Source: CAVQGF01 sp045807945 (lineage in GTDB: Bacteria; Acidobacteriota; Terriglobia; Terriglobales; Acidobacteriaceae). Taken from it: a stretch of DNA of 64,000 bases. Of the stretch, positions 8,012 to 16,493 are shown piece after piece. Position numbers and translations under genes: made by a program. Numbering within the stretch: position 1 is the first letter of the stretch; every line of letters starts with the position of its first letter. The stretch spans positions 10,654-74,653 of the forward strand of contig JBJMGI010000086.1 of NCBI GenBank assembly GCA_045807945.1, written 5' to 3'. The notes beneath the pieces were generated by a model. It was given only the letters and a program-made list of their open reading frames with translations. It had not been told where the DNA came from and searched no databases.

Positions 8012-9676
8012 ATGCCAGCTTCCGCTAAACGGGCCACCAAAAAGCGTGCAACCAACCAATCGGCATGGAAGGCCCTAGCCGCGCATTACAAAAAAGTTTC
8101 CAAGCTTCATCTGCGGAAGCTTTTTGCAGATGATCCCAAGCGCGGCCAGCGTATGGCTCTCGAAGCAGTCGGCCTCTATCTCGATTATTCGAAGAACCGC
8201 GTCACCGATGAGACGCTTCGTCTTTTGATTCGTCTTGCCGAACAATCCGGATTGCGTGAGCGCATGGATGCGATGTTCCGGGGTGAAAAGATCAACATCA
8301 CCGAAAACCGCGCCGTCTTGCATGTCGCGCTACGCGCCCCAAAGGGAAGCACGATCCTGGTGGATGGAAAGAATGTCGTCCCCGATGTGCATGCCGTACT
8401 CGACCGCATGGCTGCCTTCTCGAATCGTATTCGCAGCGGCGACTGGAAGGGTTACACAGGAAAGCGCATCCGCAATGTCGTGAACATCGGCATCGGCGGC
8501 TCCGACCTCGGTCCCGTCATGGCCTATGAGGCGCTCAAGCATTACACCCAGCGCGATCTCACCTTCCGCTTCGTTTCGAACATCGATGGCACCGACTTCG
8601 CCGAGGCTGTTCAGGATCTCGATCCCGCCGAGACGCTGTTCATCATCTCGTCCAAAACATTCACCACGCTCGAGACCATGACCAACGCTCAAACCGCACG
8701 TGCATGGTCGCTCAAAGCTTTTGGTAGTGACGAGAAATCGGTAGCCAAGCATTTCGTGGCGGTCTCAACCAATGCTGCTGAAGTGTCGAAGTTCGGCATC
8801 GATACTGCCAACATGTTCGGATTCTGGGATTGGGTCGGCGGCCGCTACTCAATGGATTCGGCCATTGGTCTCTCCACCATGATCGCCGTCGGACCGGAAA
8901 ATTTCCGCGGCATGCTCGATGGCTTCCAGCAGATGGACGAGCACTTCCGCAGCGCGCCCTTCGCGGCAAATGTTCCCGTGCTCATCGCGCTGCTCTCGCT
9001 CTGGTACAACGATTTCTTTGGGGCGCAAACTGTTGCCGTGTTGCCGTATGAGCAATATCTCAAACGCTTCCCCGCCTACCTGCAGCAGTTGACGATGGAA
9101 AGCAACGGCAAACACGTTACGCTCGAGGGCAAGCCCGTCGCTCACGATACTGCTCCGATTTATTGGGGCGAGCCCGGAACAAACGGACAACATTCCTTTT
9201 ATCAGCTGATCCACCAGGGCACGCGGCTCATTCCGTGCGACTTCATCGCCTTCACCGAGACGCTGCACCCGCTCGGCCGCCACCACGACATGCTGCTGGC
9301 GAACGTTTTTGCGCAGACCGAAGCTCTCGCCTTCGGCAAGACAGCCGAGCAGGTGAAAGCCGAGGGCACGCCGGATTGGCTAGTCCCGCACCGCGTCTTC
9401 GAAGGGAATCGTCCGTCGAACATCATCCTGGCGGAAAAACTCACGCCTCAGGCATTGGGAAAACTGGTCGCGCTTTATGAGCATGCGGTCTTCGTTCAAG
9501 GAGTGATCTGGAACATCGATTCGTTCGACCAATGGGGCGTGGAGCTTGGGAAGGTGCTGGCGCAGCGCATAATTCCTGAGTTAGAAAAGAATCCCGCGCC
9601 GCCGCTGAAACACGACAGCTCCACCAACACCCTGATCCGCCGCTACCGGGAAGTGAAACAGAAAAATGAAACGTGA
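8012..9676 (+). CDS. pgi: Glucose-6-phosphate isomerase
   Basis: Pgi interconverts glucose 6-phosphate and fructose 6-phosphate in glycolysis. The 554-residue product has the sugar-phosphate binding segment 'NIGIGGSDLGPVMAYEAL' near residue 155, 'SNIDGTDFAEAV' and 'SSKTFTTLETMTNA' near 190-215, the catalytic region 'WDWVGGRYSMDSAIGL' near 275 and the C-terminal 'NIDSFDQWGVELGK', all diagnostic of the long bacterial/eukaryotic form. AAGGAG (8000-8005) lies 6 nt before the ATG, and TATAAT at 7957-7962 is a good -10 box. A lysine/arginine-rich N-terminal stretch (KRATKKRATN) is unusual but short. Confidence 0.98.
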   Translation: MPASAKRATKKRATNQSAWKALAAHYKKVSKLHLRKLFADDPKRGQRMALEAVGLYLDYSKNRVTDETLRLLIRLAEQSGLRERMDAMFRGEKINITENRAVLHVALRAPKGSTILVDGKNVVPDVHAVLDRMAAFSNRIRSGDWKGYTGKRIRNVVNIGIGGSDLGPVMAYEALKHYTQRDLTFRFVSNIDGTDFAEAVQDLDPAETLFIISSKTFTTLETMTNAQTARAWSLKAFGSDEKSVAKHFVAVSTNAAEVSKFGIDTANMFGFWDWVGGRYSMDSAIGLSTMIAVGPENFRGMLDGFQQMDEHFRSAPFAANVPVLIALLSLWYNDFFGAQTVAVLPYEQYLKRFPAYLQQLTMESNGKHVTLEGKPVAHDTAPIYWGEPGTNGQHSFYQLIHQGTRLIPCDFIAFTETLHPLGRHHDMLLANVFAQTEALAFGKTAEQVKAEGTPDWLVPHRVFEGNRPSNIILAEKLTPQALGKLVALYEHAVFVQGVIWNIDSFDQWGVELGKVLAQRIIPELEKNPAPPLKHDSSTNTLIRRYREVKQKNET

Positions 9677-9686
9677 TCCTTAGTAC

Positions 9687-9773
9687 TGGTGCCGAAGAAG
9701 GGACTCGAACCCCCACACCCTTGCGAGTACATGGACCTGAACCATGCGCGTCTGCCAATTCCGCCACTTCGGC
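9687..9773 (-). tRNA. tRNA-Leu (CAG)
   Basis: The 87-nt gene folds with acceptor stem GCCGAAG/CTTCGGC, a long variable arm of class II type, the T-arm GGGTTCGAGTCCC and an encoded CCA end. The anticodon stem CATGG/CCATG encloses TTCAGGT, giving anticodon CAG and decoding CTG leucine codons, frequent in this GC-rich sequence. It lies convergent to pgi, 10 nt beyond its stop. Confidence 0.96.
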
Positions 9774-9943
9774 ATGAAGTGAATGCGGCTCCAAAGCCGC
9801 CCAGGAAGGGACTACTCTTCTATTTTCACAAACGCGAGTTGGAGTGTCAAACTCTGGGGCTGAAATGGCCAGCTGAACAGCGGTTGTGTGATCCCAAGGA
9901 GAGAGGCCCCTGGTCTGACACAACCGCTTGATCGTGCAATAAA

Positions 9944-11515
9944 CTAGTTGGCTGTCACGTTGATGGTTGCTTTCGCGATCCCACCTGCATTGTCGACCGC
10001 TTGCACCGTGATCCTGTGGCTCCCGGCAGACACGCTCACCGACTTTGTCACGCTACTACCCGCGACTTCATAGCTCTTCACACCATCCACATAGATCTGC
10101 ATCAACGATATTGCCGCCGAGCTGATTGCCTTACCGCTGACCGTAGGAGTGTTGCTCACCGTCGTGTTGTTGCCGGGCGAACTGATGCTGACGCTCGTCG
10201 TGGTCGGCAGCGTCGAAGTCGAATAGCTCACCGCCCCAGACATCTTGTTTGTCAGGAACGGCTTTCCGACGGCTTGTACGAAAAACTTGTACGCTCCCGA
10301 GGCGAGTGAGAATGTGCTTAGATCAAGCGCGCGGCTGGAATTTGCCACTGTCGCGAGTCGCATCAGGTTCACACCATCGAGTGAGATGAAGATTGTGAAA
10401 TGGTCTACCGTGTTCGCTTGGCCGCTCAAGGTCCACCCCAGCGTGCTTCCGGAGAGGCTTGCAGACACGCTCACGCAATTATTGATCCCGGTCTCGAGGG
10501 CAGTTCCTTCTTCGTAGTCGTTCCACGTGACCAGTTGCATGGAATCGAGCTGGTTCGATGTAGAAAAATATTTTCCAGCCTCCGCCATCGTCTTCAGCCA
10601 GGTCTGCCCGCACTGTTGATTTAGCAACCGGTTCGATCCCCACGACGCGATCGAGTCGTCGAAGCCCTTGTACGACGAACCGACGCTCTGCAGCGAGGGA
10701 TATTTATTTCCCGTGGAATAGAAGCTGTCGAGGTAGCCAAGGCCCATGTTGTTCGGATCTGAGCTGAGCCCCTCCCAGCTGAAGCTGCCGCCACTTTGCG
10801 AATGGGTGAATCCGCTGTTGTTCCGGAAAACGAAGATCGGGTTCCCCGGCACGCCGTTGCGCACGCGTGCCCAGTCGAGTGCGTAAGCGTCCACTCCAAA
10901 GAAAAAAACCACCGGTCGAGTTCCCACCCGCATGTATGCCGGAGACTCCTCGAAGGTGTTGTACGCGTACACCAGGTCCTTGATCATTCGCCCGGTCACG
11001 TCGCACCCTGAAGTCGCACCGCAGGGTTTCAGCGCACCAACATCCTCCATTATGGCGAAATCGAAGTTGGAGTGCTTCTCCGCTTCTTGCTTCACGTACA
11101 AGCTGGCATCGTTCACGCGCGCATTGTTCGGTCCGTACCAATCAATGATCGCTCCAGAGAGTCCGCGGCTCAGCATGTCGTTCACCTGGCGGGTCACTTG
11201 CGCCGGGTCATCCGACGCGTATCCCACGTTCATGTGACCGCTTCCGCCGAACCAAGCCATCAAATGAGCGTAAATTTTCGTGGTTGCGCCTGGATACAAC
11301 AGGGTCGTAGCGCTCACTTTGCTGATGTTGTTTTTCCCAGAGATGTTTCCGTTCGTCGTTCCGCCAAAGCTGGGACTGGTGCTGGTGTTGTTTCCGGTTT
11401 GGGCCGCCAACGTGGTCGTTGGCACCACCTGTGTGACTGCGAAGCTCGATAGTGGATTGAAGATGATTGGGAACACAACCGCAACTGCATAGAACTTCAT
11501 TGCAAGGCTGGTCAT
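9944..11515 (-). CDS. Secreted GH71/GH99-like glycosidase with C-terminal Ig-like domain
   Basis: The 523-residue product has a signal peptide, a Ser/Thr/Asn-rich linker to about residue 65, a TIM-barrel-like catalytic domain to about 350, and two beta-rich domains. 'YAHLMAWFGG', 'GLSGAIIDWYGP', 'FDFAIMEDVG' and 'LVTWNDYEEGTALE' resemble GH71/GH99 alpha-glycan hydrolases, in which acidic residues on these strands act on alpha-1,3-glucan or alpha-mannan; the assignment is by pattern only. The last 80 residues ('MQIYVDGVKSYEV', 'GSHRITVQAVDNAGG') match the N-terminal Ig-like domain of the phosphoesterase at 22501. GGAGGG lies 4 nt before the ATG. The preceding 353-nt non-coding stretch suggests dedicated regulation. 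Confidence 0.6.
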   Translation of the reverse strand: MTSLAMKFYAVAVVFPIIFNPLSSFAVTQVVPTTTLAAQTGNNTSTSPSFGGTTNGNISGKNNISKVSATTLLYPGATTKIYAHLMAWFGGSGHMNVGYASDDPAQVTRQVNDMLSRGLSGAIIDWYGPNNARVNDASLYVKQEAEKHSNFDFAIMEDVGALKPCGATSGCDVTGRMIKDLVYAYNTFEESPAYMRVGTRPVVFFFGVDAYALDWARVRNGVPGNPIFVFRNNSGFTHSQSGGSFSWEGLSSDPNNMGLGYLDSFYSTGNKYPSLQSVGSSYKGFDDSIASWGSNRLLNQQCGQTWLKTMAEAGKYFSTSNQLDSMQLVTWNDYEEGTALETGINNCVSVSASLSGSTLGWTLSGQANTVDHFTIFISLDGVNLMRLATVANSSRALDLSTFSLASGAYKFFVQAVGKPFLTNKMSGAVSYSTSTLPTTTSVSISSPGNNTTVSNTPTVSGKAISSAAISLMQIYVDGVKSYEVAGSSVTKSVSVSAGSHRITVQAVDNAGGIAKATINVTAN

Positions 11516-11868
11516 CCGCCCTCCGGGGTTTGGGATTGGCCAGAGTGCCGGTCGCTCGGTGGCGCGAACTTGACCGGCGCTTGCACCTGCTAAGCCTTAG
11601 GCATGCAAGCGGCTGAGCAGAATAGACTTAATTAGCTCGTTGAATTTGGGAAGAGTAAACGCAGAAGGCCCTAATCCCAATGGGGGGAAACGCGTAATCC
11701 GCCTGAGTTTTTGACCTTAGGGGACGAGGCGCGGCAGATTGCGCCACCCTCTAATGTGCGGCCAGCAAGGCGTCTCGCAAACAACTATTAAGGCTGATTT
11801 CGCTTCCTAAGGAGCAGCAGTTTTCCCGCACGGTCCCGTTGTTAAACTCATTTCGAGGAGTTCCCCTG
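11516..11868. other. Intergenic region with possible structured leader of the glycosidase gene
   Basis: This 353-nt region separates the divergent glycosidase (minus) and HisKA-like (plus) genes. On the minus strand it holds several short dyads: a CCTAAGG palindrome near 11595, a CCCATTGGG near-palindrome near 11679, and a GC-rich pair around 11730-11760, spaced over about 170 nt before the glycosidase. This could be a structured 5' leader or a binding site. I cannot match it to a known riboswitch. GAGGAG at 11855-11860 is the ribosome binding site of the plus-strand gene. Confidence 0.35.
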
Positions 11869-12162
11869 ATGCCGGCGCCTTCTAAGTCACACAGCGTGAA
11901 CAAGACTTCTCCGGGTGATGGAGTGCCGGCTGGGGTAAGCGGTGAAGGAAAGATGCCTCTCACCGTCAACAAGCAACTGCGTTCGCTCGCGCACGATCTG
12001 AGCAATTCGCTTGAGACCATCATGCAGGCCTCGTACCTGCTCGCTCAGGCCGAATTGAAGGAGGCGGACAAGAAGTGGCTGGGGATGGTCGAGAACGCCT
12101 CGCGTGATGCTGCCCGCATTAGCCGCGAGATGCGCGAGATCCTTCGCGGCCAAAGCGAGTGA
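11869..12162 (+). CDS. Free-standing histidine-kinase dimerisation/phosphoacceptor-like small protein
   Basis: The 97-residue product has a disordered N-terminus of about 35 residues and then 'LRSLAHDLSNSLETIMQASYLL', which matches the H-box of HisKA domains (H-D-L-S-N, cf. H-E-x-x-N-P), followed by a second helix 'KKWLGMVENASRDAARISREMREIL' completing a two-helix DHp hairpin. No ATPase domain follows. It could be a phosphotransfer or dimerisation partner for one of the many single receivers here, or a remnant of a kinase. The start ATG 11869 has GAGGAG 8 nt upstream. Confidence 0.6.
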   Translation: MPAPSKSHSVNKTSPGDGVPAGVSGEGKMPLTVNKQLRSLAHDLSNSLETIMQASYLLAQAELKEADKKWLGMVENASRDAARISREMREILRGQSE

Positions 12163-12234
12163 TTTGGAAAGGGTTGACCCGTGGGGGGTGCAGGCTTTTG
12201 CTGCCGCCTACCTCCTGCCTCCTACATCCTGAAC

Positions 12235-13083
12235 TTACGCTGCTCTTACGTCACGCGGCCGCGGCACAAAAGACTTGCGCCACACCGCCGTCACCAGACT
12301 GAAGAGCGGCAGCATGCGGACGAAGCCATCCACCGTCTCTTCTATCTCACGCCATTGCTCTGGTTTGATCTTGCTCGACCCGCGATGGTCGCTTACAGGT
12401 AGTCCTATCACCAATCCTGCCGCCCGGCGGCTCACGTCTTCTTTCGCGCGCAGCACCGCTGAGTTCTTCAGAATTTTTTTCCAGTCGAGCCACACAGAAG
12501 CAAGATATCCGGGGTATGGAGAGATGAACCTGAGCACACTCAGGACCGACTTGCTGCCCGTCGTCTTCTTGATATCGTTGTAGATCAGCCAAGACCGTAG
12601 TCCCGCCTCGCGCTCATTGGGCACATGGATCTTAAGCGCCTGCGCGATCATGCTCGACTGCTTGATGTGGCTGATCCGGCCGCTTTGCCCGCCGGCATAC
12701 CCGGCTTGCAGCAGACGCGCCAGCAGCAGGATCTGCGGCAGTCCGTGGGCAAAGATCGCCACCGCGTCGGCGACGAAGATCGTGTCTTCCACCGAGAACT
12801 TTTGGTCCTGCAACTCACGGCGCTGCTCATTGAATTTCCAGCCGCCCGCTACCACCAACGAATAGATATATTCCTCCAGCGCCAGCGCTGCACTGTGAAA
12901 TTCTTTCGAGCGCACCACCGGCGCGAGATCGTTCCACGCGGCTTTCAGATAGTCAGGATGGTTCGCCAAAACCTTGAAGAGCGTCGGAATGTAAGGAAGA
13001 TTCAGTGCCGAGCGCGCATCCGTGTAGATGCGCTTGATGTCGCGGCTTACGTCGTTTTCTTCCCAGGCGCGGGTGAAGGCCAT
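12235..13083 (-). CDS. DehI-like halocarboxylic acid dehalogenase family protein
   Basis: The 282-residue, all-helical product consists of two related halves, as in the DehI pseudo-dimer: 'LNLPYIPTLFKVLANHPDYLKAAW' near residues 28-50 and 'VLRFISPYPGYLASVWLDW' near 180-200, each followed by a helical tail. DehI enzymes hydrolyse 2-haloalkanoic acids of either configuration using an aspartate-activated water. Whether the catalytic residues are all present cannot be judged without alignment; distant members may have other roles. It lies 48 nt downstream of recJ on the same strand. Confidence 0.65.
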   Translation of the reverse strand: MAFTRAWEENDVSRDIKRIYTDARSALNLPYIPTLFKVLANHPDYLKAAWNDLAPVVRSKEFHSAALALEEYIYSLVVAGGWKFNEQRRELQDQKFSVEDTIFVADAVAIFAHGLPQILLLARLLQAGYAGGQSGRISHIKQSSMIAQALKIHVPNEREAGLRSWLIYNDIKKTTGSKSVLSVLRFISPYPGYLASVWLDWKKILKNSAVLRAKEDVSRRAAGLVIGLPVSDHRGSSKIKPEQWREIEETVDGFVRMLPLFSLVTAVWRKSFVPRPRDVRAA

Positions 13084-13131
13084 GGAGGGGAACCTCAGCA
13101 GGTAAGAAGGTGAGTAGGGCGTTTTTGTTGC

Positions 13132-14883
13132 TCAGGCAGTCGCGATCGCTGCGACTACAGCGCGGGCCGCGTCGCATAAGACTAGCTGCAAGCCGCCGAA
13201 ATCAGGATGCTGGTTCTCCTCCAGCCGGAAAGCTAGATCCAGGCTCTCCCCGGCCAGCAGATTCATCGGTTGCAAGGCGTCCGCCATTCGCCAGGCGAGC
13301 ACATCGAACGCTCTTCCGTTCTGGCCCGCCACCCGCAGCTTCATGTGTTTCTCTTTCAGTACGCGTGGCGGTCCGATCAGTCGCACGGATCTGGTTACGA
13401 AGACCGGCTCGCGGTTACCCTGACCGTACGGTTCGAGCCGTTGTAAAGCTTCGAGCAGCTTCGGAGTCACCTCTTCGATTCCGATCTCGGCATCAATCTC
13501 GAGAGTGGGCTGAAGCTCCGCGGCCGTGAGCTTCGTTCGCGCGTAAGAATCCATTGCAGCCCGTAACGCAGCGATGTTTTCGCAGGGAACGCCGAACCCG
13601 ACCGCGTGCGAGTGCCCGCCGAATCGAGTGAACAGCACTCTACACGATTCCTGCTCCAGCGCGTCCAGTAGATGGAAGCCGGCGATCGACCGCCCCGAGC
13701 CGTGTCCGTCAGCTCCATCCCGCGAGATCACCAGAGTCGGTTTCCCGTAACGTTCGACCAAACGCGTGGCGCAAATACCGATCACGCCGCGGTGCCAACC
13801 GTCGCCGTCCACCACCAGGCAGAACGCTCGCTGCAGCTCTTCGTCAGTTTCAACGCGCATCTGCATCGCTGCAAGGATCCGCAGCTCTTCCGCTTGCCGC
13901 TCGGCATTCAGTTTGTGCAGCTTGGCAGCGAGCTCGCCTGCTCTGGCCACGTCCTTGGTCGTGAACAACTCGATTACGTCTTTCGCCACGTCCATTCGAC
14001 CGGCGGCATTCAGTCGCGGTGCAACGCGAAAGCCGATGTCCGACGCCGAAACTCCGCCGGGCCGGTCCCCGACCTTTGCCACCTCGAACAGCGCCCGCAG
14101 CCCGGGATTCACCAGCCGCCGCAATCCATCGAGTCCCAGCTTCGTAAACACGCGGTTCTCGCCGGTGAGCGGCACCGCGTCTGCGATGGTCGCGATTGCG
14201 ACCATCTTGATGAAGGAAGGTAGCAGCCGTTGCATTTCGGCTTCGCCGCGCACCTTCGCCATGAGCGCCTGCGCCAACTTGAACGCGACTCCGGCGCCGC
14301 ACAAAGATTTGTTCGGGTATGTGCAGCCCGGCTGGTTCGGATTCACGACCGCGAGTGCGTCGGGAACACGCTGATTGTTCTCCGGCAGGTGGTGATCGGT
14401 CACGATCAGTTCAACCCCGACTCGGCGCGCTGTTTCCGCAGCAGCGAAGGCACGGATTCCGGTATCTACACTAATGATCAGGCGCACGCCCGCGCTCGCC
14501 GCAGCCTCGATCACGTCTTCCTTCATCCCGTAGCCTTCGCGTAAGCGATGCGGAACGTGAAAATCCACAGTCCCGCCGCACAATTCGATCGCCGTCTTCA
14601 GGATCACCACTGCGACCGTGCCGTCCACGTCGTAATCGCCATAGATCAGCATGTCTTCTTTATTCGTGATGGCGGCAGTCAAGCGCTCGACAGCGGTCTG
14701 CATGCCTAGCATCAGTGATGGCGAGTGCAGTTGATCGAGTGAGGAGTTTAGAAAAATTCGCGCGGCTTCGGCGTCGTTGATCCCGCGCTGCACCAGCAGA
14801 CTGCCGACGATAGGAGGAAGGGAAAGTGATTCACTGAGCGCGGCAGCCGAACTTTTGTCGAAGCTCTTGAGCAGCCAACGCAT
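13132..14883 (-). CDS. recJ: Single-stranded-DNA-specific exonuclease RecJ
   Basis: RecJ degrades single-stranded DNA 5' to 3' in recombination, mismatch and base-excision repair. The 583-residue product has the DHH phosphoesterase motifs 'IYGDYDVDGTVAVVIL' near residue 80 and 'IVTDHHLPENN' near 160, 'NPNQPGCTYPNKSLCGAGVAFKL'-type text near 180-205, the DHHA1 'GHGSGRSIAGFHLLDAL' and 'FTRFGGHSHAVGFGV' near 395-425, and a C-terminal OB fold. The ATG has no clear Shine-Dalgarno sequence; a TACAAA box ends 6 nt upstream, so the mRNA may be leaderless. Confidence 0.97.
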   Translation of the reverse strand: MRWLLKSFDKSSAAALSESLSLPPIVGSLLVQRGINDAEAARIFLNSSLDQLHSPSLMLGMQTAVERLTAAITNKEDMLIYGDYDVDGTVAVVILKTAIELCGGTVDFHVPHRLREGYGMKEDVIEAAASAGVRLIISVDTGIRAFAAAETARRVGVELIVTDHHLPENNQRVPDALAVVNPNQPGCTYPNKSLCGAGVAFKLAQALMAKVRGEAEMQRLLPSFIKMVAIATIADAVPLTGENRVFTKLGLDGLRRLVNPGLRALFEVAKVGDRPGGVSASDIGFRVAPRLNAAGRMDVAKDVIELFTTKDVARAGELAAKLHKLNAERQAEELRILAAMQMRVETDEELQRAFCLVVDGDGWHRGVIGICATRLVERYGKPTLVISRDGADGHGSGRSIAGFHLLDALEQESCRVLFTRFGGHSHAVGFGVPCENIAALRAAMDSYARTKLTAAELQPTLEIDAEIGIEEVTPKLLEALQRLEPYGQGNREPVFVTRSVRLIGPPRVLKEKHMKLRVAGQNGRAFDVLAWRMADALQPMNLLAGESLDLAFRLEENQHPDFGGLQLVLCDAARAVVAAIATA

Positions 14884-14889
14884 CCAAGG

Positions 14890-14895
14890 TTTGTA
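14890..14895 (-). promoter_or_regulatory. Candidate -10 box of leaderless recJ transcript
   Basis: TACAAA on the minus strand lies 6 nt before the recJ ATG, in a context without a ribosome binding site. It belongs to a recurring TACAAT-like box seen before several genes here. Confidence 0.5.
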
Positions 14896-14908
14896 TCACA
14901 AAGAGAAT

Positions 14909-15385
14909 ATGAAAAACGACCAGGCTCTTCGCAAACATTTAGTTTATCTGCTTACTGAAGGCGGCGCGCATCTCGATTTTGATTCCGCGGTGAAAGACAT
15001 GCCGTTCGCAGAGCAAGGGAAGGTCCCGCAAGGTGGCGAGCATTCACCCTGGCAGTTGCTGGAGCACCTGCGCATCGCGCTCTGGGACATCCTTGAGTTC
15101 AGCCGCAATCCCAAGCACGTATCTCCAAAATGGCCGGAGGGATATTGGCCGAAGACGCAGAAGCCGCCGAGCGAAGGTGCATGGAAAAAGAGCGCCGCAG
15201 ACTATCGTGCGAACCTGAAAGCAATGGTCGCCTTAATAAATGATGACTCTGTCGATCTGTTCGCGCGCATCCCGCATGGTGACGGACAAACCATCCTGCG
15301 CGAGGTGCTGCTCGCCGCCGACCACAACGCTTATCACTTGGGACAATTAGTTGAGGTGAGGAGGGCTTTGGGAGCTTGGAAGTGA
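14909..15385 (+). CDS. DinB-family protein
   Basis: The 158-residue product is a four-helix protein of the DinB/YfiT superfamily. It shows 'HSPWQLLEHLRIALWDILEFSR' near residues 45-65 and 'REVLLAADHNAYHLGQLVEVRRALG' near the end; the three histidines (one in the first, two in D-H-N-x-Y-H) are the expected metal ligands. Members are nickel- or zinc-binding and include thiol transferases, but most are of unknown function. Homology begins at ATG 14909 ('MKNDQALRKHLVYLL'); upstream in-frame codons overlap recJ and look non-coding. Confidence 0.88.
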   Translation: MKNDQALRKHLVYLLTEGGAHLDFDSAVKDMPFAEQGKVPQGGEHSPWQLLEHLRIALWDILEFSRNPKHVSPKWPEGYWPKTQKPPSEGAWKKSAADYRANLKAMVALINDDSVDLFARIPHGDGQTILREVLLAADHNAYHLGQLVEVRRALGAWK

Positions 15386-15394
15386 AACTAAAAA

Positions 15395-15853
15395 CTAGTC
15401 TTCTTCCTTATCGTTCTCGTCGAACATAAAGCTGCCGAACTCATCAGCTACGTCGGTCAGCGACTCATAACGGTCATACCATTTAGTCGAGATCTCGTAG
15501 AGGAACATGATTCCATTCGAAGGGAAGCCGATCTGTATGTATCCGACCTTGCCTGCGTAAAGACGCAGCAGTCGGGCTTCTTCGATGTCATCATCGTTAG
15601 GGAACTGCCCATTGCGCAGCCGCTCGACTAGGTAATCCAGGTCTTCTTTCTTCAGCGTGATCGAGTGCAGCGTGACGAACGCCGCGTTCGACGCCTTCGC
15701 AAGCTCAACCACATCTTTCCACGAGTCCGGCTTCTCATCCGACCACAAGACAGACGGCAGCTCTTCGTCCACGAACGCGCCAAAGCGTCGCAGGCCATGG
15801 CCTTCGATAAAGGCGATCATGTCGTCATAAAGGCTGTGGAGATCTTCCGTCAT
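15395..15853 (-). CDS. Conserved-looking hypothetical protein
   Basis: The 152-residue acidic soluble protein is not recognised. It is predicted alpha/beta, with 'LHSLYDDMIAFIEGHGLRRFGAFVDEELPSVLW' at the N-terminus, a hydrophobic strand pair 'GKVGYIQIGFPSNGIMFLYEI' near residue 100-120, and a very acidic end. No signal peptide, membrane helix or cofactor motif is visible. I take ATG 15853 as start rather than GTG/ATG further up because TAATAC lies just upstream. It is convergent with the DinB gene. Confidence 0.65.
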   Translation of the reverse strand: MTEDLHSLYDDMIAFIEGHGLRRFGAFVDEELPSVLWSDEKPDSWKDVVELAKASNAAFVTLHSITLKKEDLDYLVERLRNGQFPNDDDIEEARLLRLYAGKVGYIQIGFPSNGIMFLYEISTKWYDRYESLTDVADEFGSFMFDENDKEED

Positions 15854-15926
15854 AGGCGTATTACACCACACTCCATCAGATGCGCAGCCTGCTATTTGAG
15901 GCTCAGCGCTGGCCGGCTCACCTAAT

Positions 15927-15947
15927 AAAAAACCTCCGCTCGGAAGG
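15927..15947 (-). terminator. Probable terminator of the cold-shock gene
   Basis: On the minus strand CCTTCCGAGCGGAGG forms a short stem followed by six T residues, 33 nt beyond the cold-shock stop. The stem is short (5 bp with one wobble), so this is a moderate call. Confidence 0.55.
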
Positions 15948-15979
15948 GGTAACAGATGGCTGGTCTCCAGCCGGTGGAT

Positions 15980-16186
15980 TTATACGGCGCGCACCACGTT
16001 GCCCGCCTGGAAGCCCTTGGGGCCTTTCAGCAGGTCAAACTCGACCATCTCGCCCTCGTTCAGGGTGCGGTAGCCGTTCTCCTGGATGGCGGAAAAATGC
16101 ACGAAGACGTCTTCGCCGGTGGACCGCTGGATGAAGCCAAAACCTTTGGCTCCGTTGAACCACTTCACTGTACCCTTCTCTCTCAC
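15980..16186 (-). CDS. Cold-shock protein (CspA family)
   Basis: The 68-residue OB-fold protein contains RNP1 'KGFGFIQR' and RNP2 'DVFVHFSAI', the nucleic-acid-binding motifs of CspA-type RNA chaperones, in full family length. The start is GTG at 16184-16186 with AAAGGAG 7 nt upstream. The long upstream non-coding region fits the family habit of a regulatory 5' leader. Confidence 0.95.
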   Translation of the reverse strand: MREKGTVKWFNGAKGFGFIQRSTGEDVFVHFSAIQENGYRTLNEGEMVEFDLLKGPKGFQAGNVVRAV

Positions 16187-16493
16187 AAACTGCTCCTTTC
16201 GGCTCTGTGCTGATGGTTCCCCTTCTTACCTTCGAAAGGGATCAGGTTGTCACGGTGACCACAGCCGTTAAAAACAAAAATGCCGCAGCGTCTTGGACTC
16301 GCGCGATGAGCGCGCCTGCCAGACTGTCCTGCGACCATTGCTTCTACGACTCTTCGACTGCTGTACCAATGATCCAACCCGAATCGTCTTCCTTCTTGCG
16401 AAAACGACTGGTCATCATATTCAGGAACTTGCAAAGTTGGCAAGAAAAAAAGCAGTTCTTTCCGTTTCCGACCGTCTGTTGCATACTGCGCAG
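16187..16493. other. Intergenic: cold-shock 5' leader and YihY promoter region
   Basis: The 307 nt between the divergent cold-shock (minus) and YihY (plus) genes contain no convincing gene. The part next to the cold-shock gene holds its ribosome binding site and probably a leader; an AT-rich stretch near 16441-16470 precedes YihY. In-frame sequence upstream of the YihY ATG is open but lacks homology. Confidence 0.5.

Noticed and set aside
16434..16456. Possible sigma-54 site (TTGGCAAGAAAAAAAGC) before YihY
   Set aside because: GG to GC distance is 11, not 10, and TTGCA is absent.
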